NCBI GenBank assembly: GCA_026008535.1
Contig: BRKX01000014.1
Coordinates: 39,066,506 to 39,130,505 of the forward strand
DNA: 64,000 bases
Origin: Perilla frutescens
Lineage: Eukaryota > Streptophyta > Magnoliopsida > Lamiales > Lamiaceae
Direction: 5' to 3'
Translations under genes and position numbers: made by a program
Notes under the pieces: generated by a model
Databases searched by the model: none
What the model was told of the DNA's origin: nothing
Seen by the model: the letters and a program-made list of their open reading frames with translations, nothing else
Part shown: piece after piece, positions 40,695 to 53,465 of the stretch
Layout of the letters: each line of letters opens with the position of its first letter
Numbering within the stretch: position 1 is the stretch's first letter

Positions 40695-43076
40695 ATGGCG
40701 ATGTACATAACGAGAATCCCCAAAGCGACGAATCGCATAATTCTTCTCTTCAAATCGACCAACCAAAGTTTCTATTTCATCACCTCAACAGTCTGTTTGA
40801 ACTCAAATCTCTTGCAAAACAAATTCTTCTGCAGCAGTAGTGAGAAAACAGCCACTGTTGAAGAATCCCTCATCTCCATTTTCACGAAAAGGCCCTCTTG
40901 CTCGGAGTCGCCGGAGCTTCAAGAATTGAGCTCGAAACTCACTCCCCAAGTAGTTGAAGCCGTCTTAAAATCTTTTCAAAATTGGAGATTGGCTCAGCTA
41001 TTCTTCGAATGGGCTTCGAATCAACGTGGTTACTCGCACAGTTGTTATGTGTACAATGCTATGGCTGCGATCCTATCAACTGCTCGACAAAATGCCCCAC
41101 TGAGGGAACTTGCTGTATCTTTAACTAAATCATCCTGTTCTTGGACACCAGGGGCTTTTGGATATTTTCTGAGGTGTCTGGGTAGTCAAGGTCTGGTTGA
41201 AGAAGCTAATTCTTTGTTTGATCAAATGAAAATGTCCGGGCTTTGTGTTTTGAATGGCTATAGCTATAACTGTTTGTTGGAGGTTATTGCAAGAAGTGGT
41301 GATATTGGTCTATTGGAGTATAGGTTGAACGAAATGAGAAAGTTGGGTTGGCCCATCGATAAGCATGCATTGACGCCGGCTTTGCAATGTTATTGCAATG
41401 CCAAACAGTTGGATATAGCGATGATGGTTTTTAATGATCTGAATGACAAGGGATGGGTTGATCAGCATATATTGGCTATTTTAGTTCTGTCTTTTAGCAA
41501 GTGCAGGGAAGTGGATAAGGCTTTTGAGTTGATTGAGTGGGCTGAGAGAAATCTCAAGATTAGCTTGAACGAGAAAACGTTATGCATTTTAGTTCATGGC
41601 TTTGTGAGGGAGGATAGAGTGGATAAAGCTCTACAACTCTATGACAAAATGAAAGAACTTGGATATATGCCTGATGTTTCCATTTATTATGTACTTATTA
41701 GAGGTTTATGTAAGAATAAGGCGATAGAGAAAGCCCTAGTGTTGTACAAGTACATGCGGGAGTCTGGAATTTCTCCTGATGTGCAAATAATTTCTCAGCT
41801 TTTGTTATGTATACCGGAAGATAGAGACATGATTCAATTGTTTGAAGATACTTTGATGGATTTGGATATGGGAAGGAGGATGCTGCTGTGTAGTTCTATT
41901 TTGACAGATCTTGTTAATGGTGGATATGCTGATAAAGCTTATTGTCTGCTGAAGGCATGTACAGGATCTGGTATGAATGGGAATAGACGGGAGGACATGA
42001 TATCTTTAATAAAGGTAAATCCTGATACAACTTGTTTTGAAACAGTCATTGATGGTTTATGCAATGCTGATAAGTTAGATATGGCTCTAGACTTATTCCA
42101 TACTATGGATCGAAGTGGTTGCAAGCGCAGTGTTCTACTTTTCAATAATCTGATTCAGTGCTTGAGCAATGCTGATAAGTTGAACGGATGCTTTAATCTC
42201 CTCAGTGAGATGAAGGAGACAGAATTCCAGCCAACACACTTCACCTTTAACTGCATACTTGGATGCTTATGCAGACACATGAATGTTGCTGGAGCTCTTG
42301 ATTTGTTGAAGGAGATGCGTGCTTGTGGGCATGAGCCCTGGATAAAAAACTATACACTACTTGTTAAGAAACTATGTGAACATGGAAAGGCAGATGAAGC
42401 CCATAACTTCCTTACTGACATGAGCAAAGAAGGATTCCTCCCTGATATGATTGCATATTCTGCAACTATTGATGGCTTTCTGAGCTTCAATGAGCTGGAT
42501 CGAGGAATGAAGCTATTCAAAGAAATTTGTGCACGTGGTTATTATCCCGATGTAGTGGTATATAACACTATCATTAAGGGGCTTTGTAAGGCCAAAAGAA
42601 TAAGAGAAGCCGAGGATATTCTGAATGAGATCCTTGGCAAGGGACTTGTCCCATCAGTAGTTACATACAACTTGCTAATTGATGGCTGGTGCAAAGATGG
42701 TAATACTGATCTGGCTGTCTTGTGGTTTTCAAGGATGACAGAACAAGAAGAGGAACCCAATATTATTACCTATACAACTCTAGTAGATGGATTGTGCAAT
42801 GCTGGAAAACCGGATGATGCTCTTAATCTTTGGATTGAAATGGAGCATAAGGGATGTCGCCCAAATAGAATTGCTTACATGGCTCTTATTCATGGACTTT
42901 GCAAGTGCAGAAAGCCAGATTGTGCTCTGGGCTATCTGCAGGAGATGGAAAAGAAGGATATGGTACCTGATGCATACATTTACCAAGCTCTAGTAGATGC
43001 TTTTGTATCTGATTCAAAGATAGACATGGCTCATAAAGTATTAGAAAAGATGTCCAAGCGCAGGAGTGCTGCCTGA
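40695..43076 (+). CDS. P-class pentatricopeptide repeat protein, intronless
   Basis: 793 residues in one exon. PPR proteins bind organellar RNA and affect its splicing, stability or translation. The first 45 residues are Ser/Arg/Lys-rich with few acids (MAMYITRIPKATNRIILLFK start), as in mitochondrial or plastid presequences. From about residue 110 to the end there are at least a dozen 35-residue helical repeats of the plain P type, for example YVLIRGLCKNKAIEKALVLY, YNTIIKGLCKAKRIREAEDI, YNLLIDGWCKDGN and YTTLVDGLCNAGKPDDALNL. No E, DYW or SMR domain follows, so it is not an editing-class protein. The repeat order and N-terminal segment match the Arabidopsis At5g08310 type from memory. The frame is intact. 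An upstream ORF at 40628-40840 overlaps in another frame and is not considered real. A partial pseudogene copy lies 1.6 kb downstream. Confidence 0.93.
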   Translation: MAMYITRIPKATNRIILLFKSTNQSFYFITSTVCLNSNLLQNKFFCSSSEKTATVEESLISIFTKRPSCSESPELQELSSKLTPQVVEAVLKSFQNWRLAQLFFEWASNQRGYSHSCYVYNAMAAILSTARQNAPLRELAVSLTKSSCSWTPGAFGYFLRCLGSQGLVEEANSLFDQMKMSGLCVLNGYSYNCLLEVIARSGDIGLLEYRLNEMRKLGWPIDKHALTPALQCYCNAKQLDIAMMVFNDLNDKGWVDQHILAILVLSFSKCREVDKAFELIEWAERNLKISLNEKTLCILVHGFVREDRVDKALQLYDKMKELGYMPDVSIYYVLIRGLCKNKAIEKALVLYKYMRESGISPDVQIISQLLLCIPEDRDMIQLFEDTLMDLDMGRRMLLCSSILTDLVNGGYADKAYCLLKACTGSGMNGNRREDMISLIKVNPDTTCFETVIDGLCNADKLDMALDLFHTMDRSGCKRSVLLFNNLIQCLSNADKLNGCFNLLSEMKETEFQPTHFTFNCILGCLCRHMNVAGALDLLKEMRACGHEPWIKNYTLLVKKLCEHGKADEAHNFLTDMSKEGFLPDMIAYSATIDGFLSFNELDRGMKLFKEICARGYYPDVVVYNTIIKGLCKAKRIREAEDILNEILGKGLVPSVVTYNLLIDGWCKDGNTDLAVLWFSRMTEQEEEPNIITYTTLVDGLCNAGKPDDALNLWIEMEHKGCRPNRIAYMALIHGLCKCRKPDCALGYLQEMEKKDMVPDAYIYQALVDAFVSDSKIDMAHKVLEKMSKRRSAA

Positions 43077-44639
43077 ACAGGTAATTTTTTAGGAAACTAA
43101 TTGGTTAAAGTTAACAAACTGTAAGAGACCTTTAGGAACTGTTCCTATGTCTTTATTTATTGATTGATGATTACCAAAATTTCAGCTATAATTTATTTAA
43201 CTTTCCGTCTGCTTTATAAAGTTTCCTTGCTAAAAATTATTCTGGATTCAACCATTTTGTAAGAAATCAAGAACCTTTTTCAGTATTGAATGTGATTACT
43301 TTTGTTATCAATTTATATTACCAACATCTACATAAGTTGTACTATTTGCTTTTGGCCTGCAATCTTTGGTTATCAATTGTTTTAATGACTGTTAAAAATC
43401 TCTGATGCATGTTCCTTCTGTTCGTGAGAATAATATATCTTTAATAAGGAAACTGTGGAATATAATTTATTTCCATATAGAAGAAGAGCTCACCAAGCAT
43501 CTTCCTTGTTTCAATGTAATCAAATTTATTGCTATCTTGGAAGTGAACTATGGAGAACAAATTGTCACGTTTACAAAGATCGAGTTTCAAGACCAGATGC
43601 TGATTTATATTATGTTACGGTGACATGGTGTTCTTATGTTAGCAACTTGTTTTGAATTATGGTATATCACAAGAAAATTAGGTATATAGGTGGATAAGGG
43701 AGAATAGGGGAACAATGGGGAACTGTAGATCAGAAGAGTTGCATTTATGTTCCACAAAAGCTTACAGCAGGTATCCAAAATCTGTTCCATTCAGTTTTGG
43801 TTTTGTTTTTTAATCTGTTCTGAACTGCCACTGCCACACAAGGCAAGAGATGGGAAAGTTGATTTAATCAGTTCTGTCTCCCTCTGTTGAATCTCCATGA
43901 TGAGATGTACATTTCTTTCAACAGATATCTTTCTCCACTACCCTTGAACATCTTGAGTTACTAATTAAGGACCTTCCAACCAGAGCATGCTTTATTCGGG
44001 GTCTCTTGGCAATCACATACAAATATTATAGTTGTTGAAGAGGAGAGGAAAGAGTTATGAGCTAAGTCTATTGCACGCATTTAATCAATGCATTGCTCTT
44101 ACAGAAACCTCAAGTTCATGTTTGATGAACTATACGGTATAATTTGAGATTTGATGATGTAGATAAACCTTATCATTTAGTATTTGATCAGCCCTTTATA
44201 TTTTATTTTATTTTGCACCTTTTGTTTTGGTCAATTTTGCTAATTTAATGTGTTTACTGCAGGTGTATTCCTACGCTCCAAAAAGGTTAAACTAGACAGA
44301 GTCTTTGAGGTTTAATGCAGTTCCCAATCTTGTTGAAGCCAGAGTTTTCTGAGTTGAATATTGAGCTGGTTTTTCTTCCATGGCACAGTGCTTTGTATCA
44401 AACGCTTAATCTCATCATCGTTTCCAAATGAAAAAGAAAGTTCGTATCCAGATGCAAAAATTGTTCAGCACAAGAGCTCCAAGGATTGGGTTGAGACATT
44501 GTCTGGGACTTATCTTTTGTACCTACAAATAATTTAGGAGTCAAACTGGAATCTCACAAGCGGCGACATTCAGGTTTGTCTTTGGAGAATTATTTCACTA
44601 AATATTCCTATGCTTCTTCACTCTGGGGAAGTTGATATT
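43077..44639. other. PPR 3' region and intergenic DNA
   Basis: The first part (to about 43640) is the non-coding flank that is duplicated, in shortened form, after the pseudogene at 45190-45560. No other gene was recognised. Confidence 0.5.
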
Positions 44640-45200
44640 CAGATAAATTTGTGGGCAAGGTTATTGTCCCGATGTAGCGGCCTATAACACAATCATTAAG
44701 GGGCTGTGTAAGGAGAAATGGATAAGAGAAGCCAAGGATATTCTGAATGAGATCCTTGGCAAGGGACTTGTCCCTTCAGTTGTTACATGCAACTTGCTAA
44801 TTGATGGCAATACTGATCAGGCAGTCTTGTGGTTTTCAAGAATGACAGAAACAAGAAGAGGAACACGATATCATTACCTACACAACTCTAGTAGATGATT
44901 ATGCAATGCTGGAAAACTGGATGATGCTCTTATTCTTTGGATTGAAATGGTAATGGAGCATAAGGGATGTCGCCCAAATAGAATCGCGTACATGGCTCGT
45001 ATTCACGGGCTTTGCAAGTGCTGAAAGCCGGATTGTGCTCTGGTCTATCTGCAGGAGATGGAAAAGAAGTAAATGTTACCTGATTCATATATTTACCAAG
45101 CTCTAGTAGATGCTTTTGCATCTGATTCAAACATAGCCATGACTCAAAGTATTCTAGAAGATGTCCCAGGCATGAGTGCTGCTGCCGCAACAGGTAAATT
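44640..45200 (+). pseudogene. Partial PPR pseudogene, tandem copy of the 3' end of the gene at 40695
   Basis: Corresponds to about 42520-43080 of the intact gene (shared blocks such as gagatccttggcaagggact and gcataagggatgtcgcccaa). It has lost 15 bases in the DGW-CKDG repeat, contains single-base insertions around 44850, has a TGA at 45022-45024 where the parent has an Arg codon, a TAA at 45070-45072, and other frame changes. The similarity continues past the stop into 3' flank (to about 45560), which shows a DNA-level segmental duplication, not a retrocopy. Confidence 0.88.
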
Positions 45201-45569
45201 ATGAGGAAATTAACAAACTGTAAGACTTTTTATTAACTGTTCCTATGTATTTATTTATTTATTTATTTTAAATCTCAGCTGTAATTTATTTAAATTGTCG
45301 TTTGCTTTTATAAAGTCTCCCTGCTAAAAATTATTCTGAATTTAACTATTTGTAAGAGATCAAGAACCTTTTTTAGTATTGAATTAATGTGATTACTTTT
45401 GTTATCAATTTATATTGTTGACATTTATGTATGCCTGCAATCTTTAGTTATCAATTTGTTTCAATGACAGTTGCAAATCTCCGTTGCATGAGAATAATAA
45501 ATCGTTAACCAAGAAGAGACCATACGCTGATTTATGTTATATTAAGGTGTTCTTATGTTAGCAACTTGT

Positions 45570-47472
45570 CATGATATATCTATCTATACCTATATAAAAA
45601 GTGTGGATGTTTCATATAAAAAGTATGGATGTTGTTTACAAAATATGATTTGCCTATTATATCCATGATCTACACTTAATTTAAGGGTAAAAAAGTAATA
45701 TAAAATATCTAACTATTTATAAATAATTATTTGTAAATATAATATATTATATTTACTTCAATAGCTTTGGTATAATTGAACTCTATTATATAAAATTATT
45801 CTAAAATAATAACAAAATTATTTCTTTAGTATATTATATTTATTTCAATAGTTTTGTTATGATTGAACTTTATTATATAAAATTATCCCACAATAATAAC
45901 AAACTTATTTCTTTAATAAGGTATATAGATATAAGATTAATGTTCGGCCGCCCCAGAGGCATTGCCAAAGCTTCCCTAAATTAATTTTTTTATTACATTT
46001 TTTTGTAATACAATAAATTATATTTAGTTAATTTTTTACAAAATATGATTTGTCTATTATATCCATAATATCCACTTAATTTAAGGATAAAGTAGTAATA
46101 TACTATATTATATAATTAATTATTCATTATAATGTACTATTTATTTCAATAGTATTGTACTATTTCAATTCTTCATCCACATCATATTAATTTTCTACCA
46201 ATTATTTCTCTATCATATTACCCATAACAAATAAGAAAAAAAATAATAATCCCACAACAATATAATGTATTAGATAATTAATTTGACACGTATAATATAT
46301 TATATTTAATGTTATAAAATAAATATAAAATGAATAGAATTGTGCTATTATAATATTTCATTCACCCACATGAATTAATTCTCCATCAATTACATCATCT
46401 ATATAAATTACATTCGAATGAAGAGATTGAAAAATAAAAGCTTGAATTTATAGAAAGATTATAAACTAACCTGATGATACTAAAGAAGTTTTCTATCAAA
46501 AATCAAAAATTTATTCTCCATCAATCATTATACAATTGATTATTTACCCGTAATATATTCTATTTATTTTAATAGTATTGCACTATTACAATTCTTCATT
46601 CACATCAATTAGTTCTCCACGAATTATTTCTCCATCATATCAATCATAGCAAACAAGAAAAAAAATAAAAAAAAAAACATAATCCCACAGTAATATAATA
46701 TATTATATAATTAATTCTCTACATATAATGTATTATATTTTATAATTTAAATATTATTTCAATAAAATTATACTATTACATAGTTTATATAGATTACAAT
46801 CCAATGAAGGGATTGAAAAATAAAAACTTGAATTTATGGAAAGATTATAAACTAACATATTGTTCTTAGTTATCTGTCAATAATCAAGAATTACATCTTC
46901 ACGAAAATTAATGAGAGGGGAAAAAGATAGAGGAATGACATTCAATCACTGATTTGATTCATTTAATAATGAGTTATTTAAGTAGTTCTTAATAGAAAAT
47001 ATGTAATTTTAGTTGTGGCAACTACGATGTGTGTGTGTGTGTGTATTCTGAATCAGGTTATATGGTATGAAAGAAAAAATGAAAAAAAAAGTTGATTCCA
47101 TAATATATACAATCAAAATGCTAAGTTTTAATTTATCCCTTGAAATTTATGTGTTCATTCTCATTTATATGATTAAGAGTAGTTTCAATTAAATTTATTG
47201 AAACTAAATTTCAACTTCTTTATTTATGGCCGGGCTCGGATAATATTGACTGCATCAAGAAGTTGACATTTTAATTAACATATCTTAACACTTCAACTAC
47301 TTATTGTGACACTTAATTATCTATTGTGACAGTCTGAAACTAAAATTATTTTATTGGCCGACTGATAAAAATTGAAAATAGAAAAAATGGGCTGCAAATA
47401 GTAGAGGGGATGTATTGCATCCCCTCCACAATAGAATTTACCGAAGTGAGTTGATGTTAAGTTCTAAAAAGG
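45570..47472. repeat. AT-rich region built of internal direct repeats
   Basis: The block around 45640-45700 (acaaaatatgatttg, ctattatatccat, cacttaatttaagg) recurs at 46035-46095. The block at 46130-46500 (attgcactattacaattcttcat-like start, ending gaaagattataaactaac) recurs at about 46560-46860. A short (GT)n lies at about 47026-47044. No coding sequence. Confidence 0.55.
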
Positions 47473-48028
47473 TGATACGACCAACAATACGCAGAAGCAA
47501 TGAATCAAACAACGTCAACTATACGGAAGGATTCAACCCAAGATACCTACTGTAATAGCACTTAAATATGACCAAATAAACTGATCTAAACCCACGAAAA
47601 ATAATAGAACACGAATTGAACAATAAACAACTCAAATTAACCCGAAAACCCAAGATAAAGTCACGAACAGAAAACTATGCAAACAAACTCGGATTAAGCT
47701 CAAATTTTAGGACAAGACACAATCATAAGTCATGTAAAACATATCCAAAAATCAGCAAAAATTCACGAGTAATTATCGATTTGGCACGGGGTCAATTTTC
47801 TGACTTCTAGGGCTTAATTAGGGCTCGAACAATTTATATGAATAATTTCTGGACTTGGGCGACTATATGGATGATATAGGTGATGTTGTGGATGGTATGG
47901 GATGATTAGGGAGGCGTGGTGGTGGCTGGAATGAAGGTATGTGTGAAGGTGATGACAAAAATGAAAGATAGATTGTGAATCTTACCCGAAACGAACCTCG
48001 AACCTACTTGGATCCGAAACGCGCCTAC
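47473..48028 (-). mobile_element. Truncated LTR-like fragment related to the CRM-like element
   Basis: tgatacgacc at 47473, then aatacgcag, aacgtcaacta and gaaggattcaaccc, parallel the order seen in the LTR at 49978 (tgatgtgacc, aatacgcag, tacgtcagcta, gaaggactcaaccc). It stops where another LTR begins at 48029. The relation is by eye only. Confidence 0.4.
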
Positions 48029-49739
48029 TGTAACGCCCCAGTCCCACTAGGACCAAAACATCACCAAAAACATACGTACATGCTTATGTGATAAATACTT
48101 TTCAAAAATAAGATTTAAATTTATAAATAATTTATAAATGTGCAACACCTCAACTTAAAAATGTTCAAACCACGCACTCAGGCGTTCTCAAAGTCAACTT
48201 TCAACAAGGTTTTTAAAATCAGCAAGACACACATCACCAAATTATGACCTGGCAATATACATAGCTAATCAGGTCACACGTTTAAAAGTTCAGCGGTCAA
48301 CCCTTCTGTACATTCAAATATTTGTATACAATCAAAAACTGACCATTGAGGTCAATAACTTTCAAACTTAAAAGTTTTACAAAGTATTAACAGAAGCATT
48401 TAACATTTAAATACTAACGAGAGTTTAAAGATGGTTTTAGCAAAATCCACAGAAGGATCAACTATCAAACCCACCCCAGCACCTCGTCATCAACCAGCTC
48501 AATCTCCAGGACCTGAAAAATATTTGAAAAGATTTGGGTTGAGTGCCAGAAAACACTCAGTGGGCATTAATATTCGTCCAATACATACTTTCATACTTTA
48601 AAATCAACCATAAGCATACTTTATAACATAGTTTACTCTTCTTCATTGGATGAGATACCCAATGTGATCACATGAATACTTTACGGTTACTTATCTAGAC
48701 ATTTAGTCACAAAGTAAACCGTCTATGCTTGTAAGTCGGAATTCCTCTGTGCATGAAGTCTCATAACATCCAATCATTGCGTAAACAATGCTATTAAAAT
48801 ATTTAATATGCTTTTTATGGACGAATTTAAAAATATAGTTGTGAGTTATAGAAAAACCCACCTGGATGATCTCAAAGTACGGTGAAAATATTATGCGATG
48901 CTACTATGCTTCTCGATCGTCTCGACTTATAAAATTGGAATTCTAACTTAGAATTCTAATATAGGCCGATAAAATATAACTTAGGTCATAAATAACTTAA
49001 GTAATAATTTCCTATAACTTGGGATCATTTGGAATTGAAATAGAGTCAAATGAGCGAATACTGCGCATTTGACGGATTGAATTAAGTTAGTGATTCTATT
49101 TGAGAATTTATCAAACTTTCTGGGCTGAATTGAACAAATACAAAAGATGAATTGGAATTCAATGACTAGCGGGAAGCTTGTTTTAATACCTAGGAGTGAA
49201 TTATAATATTTAGAATTTCTTTTTAAACAAAATATAACATTTGGAAATTATAGAACTAAATAACATTTTCTAAAAGTCCTAATTTAACTCCCAAATATTA
49301 AACTAGGACTTGAAAAATATAATTTTTTTAAAAAAATTTGATTCATTTAATATTCTACGGCCAAATCCGAGATCAAATAGATCACATAACATTGGATTAA
49401 AATTAAAGAAATATCGAAAAGTAAAAACTCACCTTAATTTTTCTTCATTTTCTCTTCTAATTTTCTTCCTCTTTTTTTTTCGTTTATGCTACTGATTTTT
49501 CTTTCAATTTCTCTTCTTTTTTTTTTTTAACTTGATCGTTTTTTTTTCTTTTGATTACCTAAACCCAAAACCCCTATATTATATATATAAACAAACAACA
49601 TATGTATATGTTGTACACGTGTACTATATGTACACTAATCTCTTTTAGTACATTCTCAAATGGTCAATCTAAATTGGTTGATATTTTATTTTATTATTTT
49701 CTTTTTTTTCCCTTTTTGATCTCTCATATATATCTATAA

Positions 49740-49797
49740 TTATATTTATATATATATATATATAACCATACCTATATATGTATATGATTTGTGTGTG

Positions 49798-49834
<37 letters not shown>
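49740..49834. repeat. (AT)n microsatellites
   Basis: Two AT/TA runs, the longer at about 49798-49834, inside the LTR. Confidence 0.85.
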
Positions 49835-49837
<3 letters not shown>

Positions 49838-49977
49838 CATATACTACATGTATGCTTAAACAACCCCTATTTAATAATTTCCAATTGGTGAGGTGTGGTT
49901 GGAGGAAATTTCAAATTTATCTAAATTGATAACTTAGACATTTGATATAAATTTATTCATTCTTGGATTATCCAATG

Positions 49978-51026
49978 TGATGTGACCCGGACAATGATTC
50001 CAATACACGAAGAATACGCAGGCGGAAGACTTTAAGGACTCGAACTACGTCAGCTAAAGAAGGACTCAACCCGACTCGAATTAAACGATAAAACTTACTA
50101 GAAAACTCGAACACGATGAAGGACTCGATTTGGACACTTGGTACAACTTGTTGGTGGCTTGGTACGGCGGCGGACAGCGGTATGGATGGCGGTGGTCATC
50201 GTGAAGGATGATTAGACGGCGGTGAAGGATAGATGAATCGGCTATGCGGTGAACCCGTGTTGAATCAACCCGAACGCACTCGTCTAGCTTCTCCGGATAA
50301 CAATTCTCCCAAGTACTTGATTGTACCCTGAAGAACCTAAATAAGACTATTGGTTTGCTAAATCAATAGAATGGTTTGGTGATATTTTCGATCAACAGAA
50401 GATCAGGAGACAAAAGAGAAATAACTTCTTGAATTCATGCAATTGTCTAACTTTTGAATGTAACATAGTAGTCCTATTTATAGGGACATAGGGGAACGAA
50501 AAATCTAACCCTAATAACTAAGGAATATCGAAAATCTAAGAGTTCTAGTCAAACTAGAATAAAATCAAAAGTTACCAAAAATAAGATAAGAAAAATCTAT
50601 CTAAATCTAACTAGATAAGGATAAATCCCAAAGTGGATTTGGGCTTGTATTTCCACGCCATCTTGGACCCAAATACTCGACTAATGAGCTGAATTAAATG
50701 GATAAATTCGTGGCCCATAATTCTTGCCACCTTTGCATGAAAAACAACATTCTCCCGATTTCCCATGCAAACGCGTATAACTTTTCATGCACACGTCCAA
50801 ATGGCGTCATTCTTCTTCTCACGTCTTCATGCTTCCTTCTTCATCATCAATGGATAGCATGGTACACAATCTCGAGCTGCCCTTGACTTCTTCTTCATGT
50901 ATTTCGAATTTGCGATGAATAGAAGCTTGTAAATAAGCTTGCAACTTCTTAGCTCGCAAACGCGTCATAGGACCTTTGAACTGCAGCTCCGGATCATCTT
51001 CTTTATTGCCTTGCACGTTCTTATCA
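49978..51026 (-). repeat. 3' LTR of the CRM-like element
   Basis: 1049 bp. Its first part on the minus strand is also coding for the last residues of the integrase ORF. Confidence 0.92.
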
Positions 51027-51847
51027 TTCCTCCCCTGCTGAAAAGAATTCGTCCTCGAATTCAAGGGCTCATCATCTTCGAACTCATCATCTGCAGAAAA
51101 GGGAGATAAGTCAGCAACATTAAATGTAGACGGACACTTATACTCACCGGGTAAATCAATGCGATATGCATTGTCATTGACTCGACTCAACACGGTGAAC
51201 GGTCCATCTCCTCTTGGCATAAGTTTCAACTTTCTCAAGTTAGGAAACCGTCCCGGACTCAGATGAATCCAAACGCGATCTCCGGACTGGAAAATCACTT
51301 GCTTGCGCCATTTGTTCTTTTGAACAACATTACGTGCGCCAACGGCTTCAATACGCGCATGTACTTTCTCATGCATCTTCTTAACTTGGTCCGCTTTTCT
51401 TGTACCTTTAACACTTGTTAGATGTTCAACAGGTAAAGGCAACAGATCATTAGGCGTTAGCGGATTAAAACCATAAACAACTTCAAACGGAGACATGTTG
51501 GTAGATGAATGCACAGCGCGATTATAAGCAAATTCAGCATATGGCAAACAATCTTCCCATGATTTCAAGTTGTTTTTAACTAAAGAACGCAGCAAAGTAC
51601 CTAGAGTGCGATTAACTACTTCAGTTTGTGGATGACATGCAGTAGAAAATAACAACTTGGTACCTAGCTTACCCCAAAGTACACGCCAAAAATGTGCTAG
51701 AAACTTAGAATCCCTATCACTAACAATAGTTCTAGGTATTCCATGTAAACGCACAACATGTATAAAGAACAGATTGGCAATGTGTACAGCATCATCGGTT
51801 TTCCTACATGCAATGAAATGAGACATCTTGGAAAACCTATCAACCAC
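50819..51847 (-). pseudogene. Integrase core and C-terminus of the CRM-like element
   Basis: The core continues from VDRFSKMSHFIACRK through IVSDRDSKFLAHFW to the Glu motif, read as HPQTEVVNRTL; the usual four residues between T and E are missing. The C-terminus has TFNVADLSPF and then GPMTRLRAKKLQAYL, and ends inside the 3' LTR. Confidence 0.85.
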
Positions 51848-51862
51848 AACAAATATAGAATC

Positions 51863-52543
51863 TCAACCAGACCTAGACCGTGGTAATCCTAATATGAAAT
51901 CCATAGATAAATCAATCCACGGGGAAGACGGGGCTGGTAGAGGAGTGTATAAACCGAATGGATGTGAGGTAGATTTCGACTTCTTACATGTGATACATCT
52001 ACTACACACATTCTCAACATCATGCTTCATACGTGGCCAAAAGAAATGCTCATGCAGCAAGTTTAACGTCTTAGACACACCAAAGTGACCCATTAAACCT
52101 CCCGCATGTGATTTTAGAACTAACAACTCACGCATAGAAGACTCAGGAATACACAACTGCGAACCCTTGAATAAGAACCCCTCATGCATGAAATAACCAT
52201 TAAAAACACGAGATTTTGAGCAACACTCAGCATATATGGGTGCGAAAAACTCATCACATGCATATAACTCCTTAATTGCATCAAATCCCAACATCTTAAC
52301 ATGCATAAGGTTCAAGAGAACGTACCTTCTCGACAATGCATCAGCAATAACATTTTCGGCGCCTTTCTTGTACTTGATGACGTACGGAAAGGACTCAATA
52401 AACTCTACCCATCGTGCATGTCGCTTGTTCAGATTTTGTTGGCCTTTCAAATGCTTCAAACTCTCGTGATCCATGTGAATCACGAACTCCTTAGGCCATA
52501 AGTAGTGCTGCCACGTCTCTAAAGCTCTCTTGAGTGCGTACAA
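51863..52543 (-). pseudogene. RNase H end and integrase zinc-binding domain of the CRM-like element
   Basis: EFVIHMDHESLKHLKGQQNL and ENVIADALSRR mark the RNase H end. SHAGGLMGHFGVSKT and CSRCITCKKSKS form the HHCC zinc-binding domain. DFILGLPRS opens the integrase core before a stop at about 51860. Confidence 0.85.
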
Positions 52544-52785
52544 CTCCTTGTAATAGGTGGAATAACGAAGGGCTGCATCATGGAGCTTTTCACTGAAATA
52601 GGCGACTGGACGCCGTTCCTACATCAAAACAACACCAATCCCTTTGCCCGAGGCATCACATTCAATCTCAAAAGTTTTATTAAAGTCCGGAAGAGCAAGA
52701 ACAGACACATTACATAAACAAGACTTTAAAGTGTTAAACGCATGCTCTTGAACAGGACCCCATTCAAACTTTCGATCTTTCTTGC

Positions 52786-53331
52786 TTAACTCAATAAGCG
52801 CGCAGCTATGCTGGAAAAATCGCGCACAAAACGATGATAAAAGCCAGCAAGGCCGTGGAAAGATCTCACATCACTCGTAGACTTAGGAGTGGACCATTCC
52901 TCAATCGCCTTGATTTTGGAACGGTCTACTTCTACACCACGTATACTCACAACGAAGCCTAGAAAAACGACTTCACTCATGCAAAAAGAACACTTAGACA
53001 GATTACCATAGAGTTTTGACTCCCTAAGTAACTCAAAAACGTGTCTAAGGTGCTGCATATGTGTATGTGTCGTGTCACTGTAAATCAGAATGTCATTAAA
53101 ATACACAACAACATACTTTCCAATCACTTCACGCAAAACATGATTCATCAAACGCATAAATGTGCTTGGTGCATTAGTGAGACCAAAAGGCATAACAAGC
53201 CATTCATACAAATCATGCTTTATTTTAAATGCAGTTTTCCATTCATCACCTTCTTGCATGCGTACTTGAAAATAACCAGAACGCAAATCAATCTTAGAAT
53301 AGACACGCGAACCAGATAACTCATCAAGCAT
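52786..53331 (-). pseudogene. Reverse transcriptase of the CRM-like element, catalytic Asp replaced
   Basis: KIDLRSGYFQVRM, WLVMPFGLTNAPSTFM and VVVYFNDILIYS are readable. The catalytic pair, normally DD, reads ND (AAT codon at 53097-53095), which should abolish polymerase activity. The frame differs from the gag/protease frame. Confidence 0.88.
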
Positions 53332-53465
53332 GTCATCTAATCTAGGGATGGGAAAATGATACTTTACCCGTGATTTTGTTGATTGCTCTACAATCCATGC
53401 ACATACGCCATTCGTTGTTCTTCTTTGGCACTAGAATCACTGGAACGGCGCACGGGCTCAAACTC

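Noticed and set aside
40628..40840. Upstream ORF overlapping the PPR start
   Set aside because: Out-of-frame shadow of the PPR N-terminus with no family match.
49669..49863. ORF of repeated Tyr-Ile
   Set aside because: Translation of an (AT)n microsatellite.
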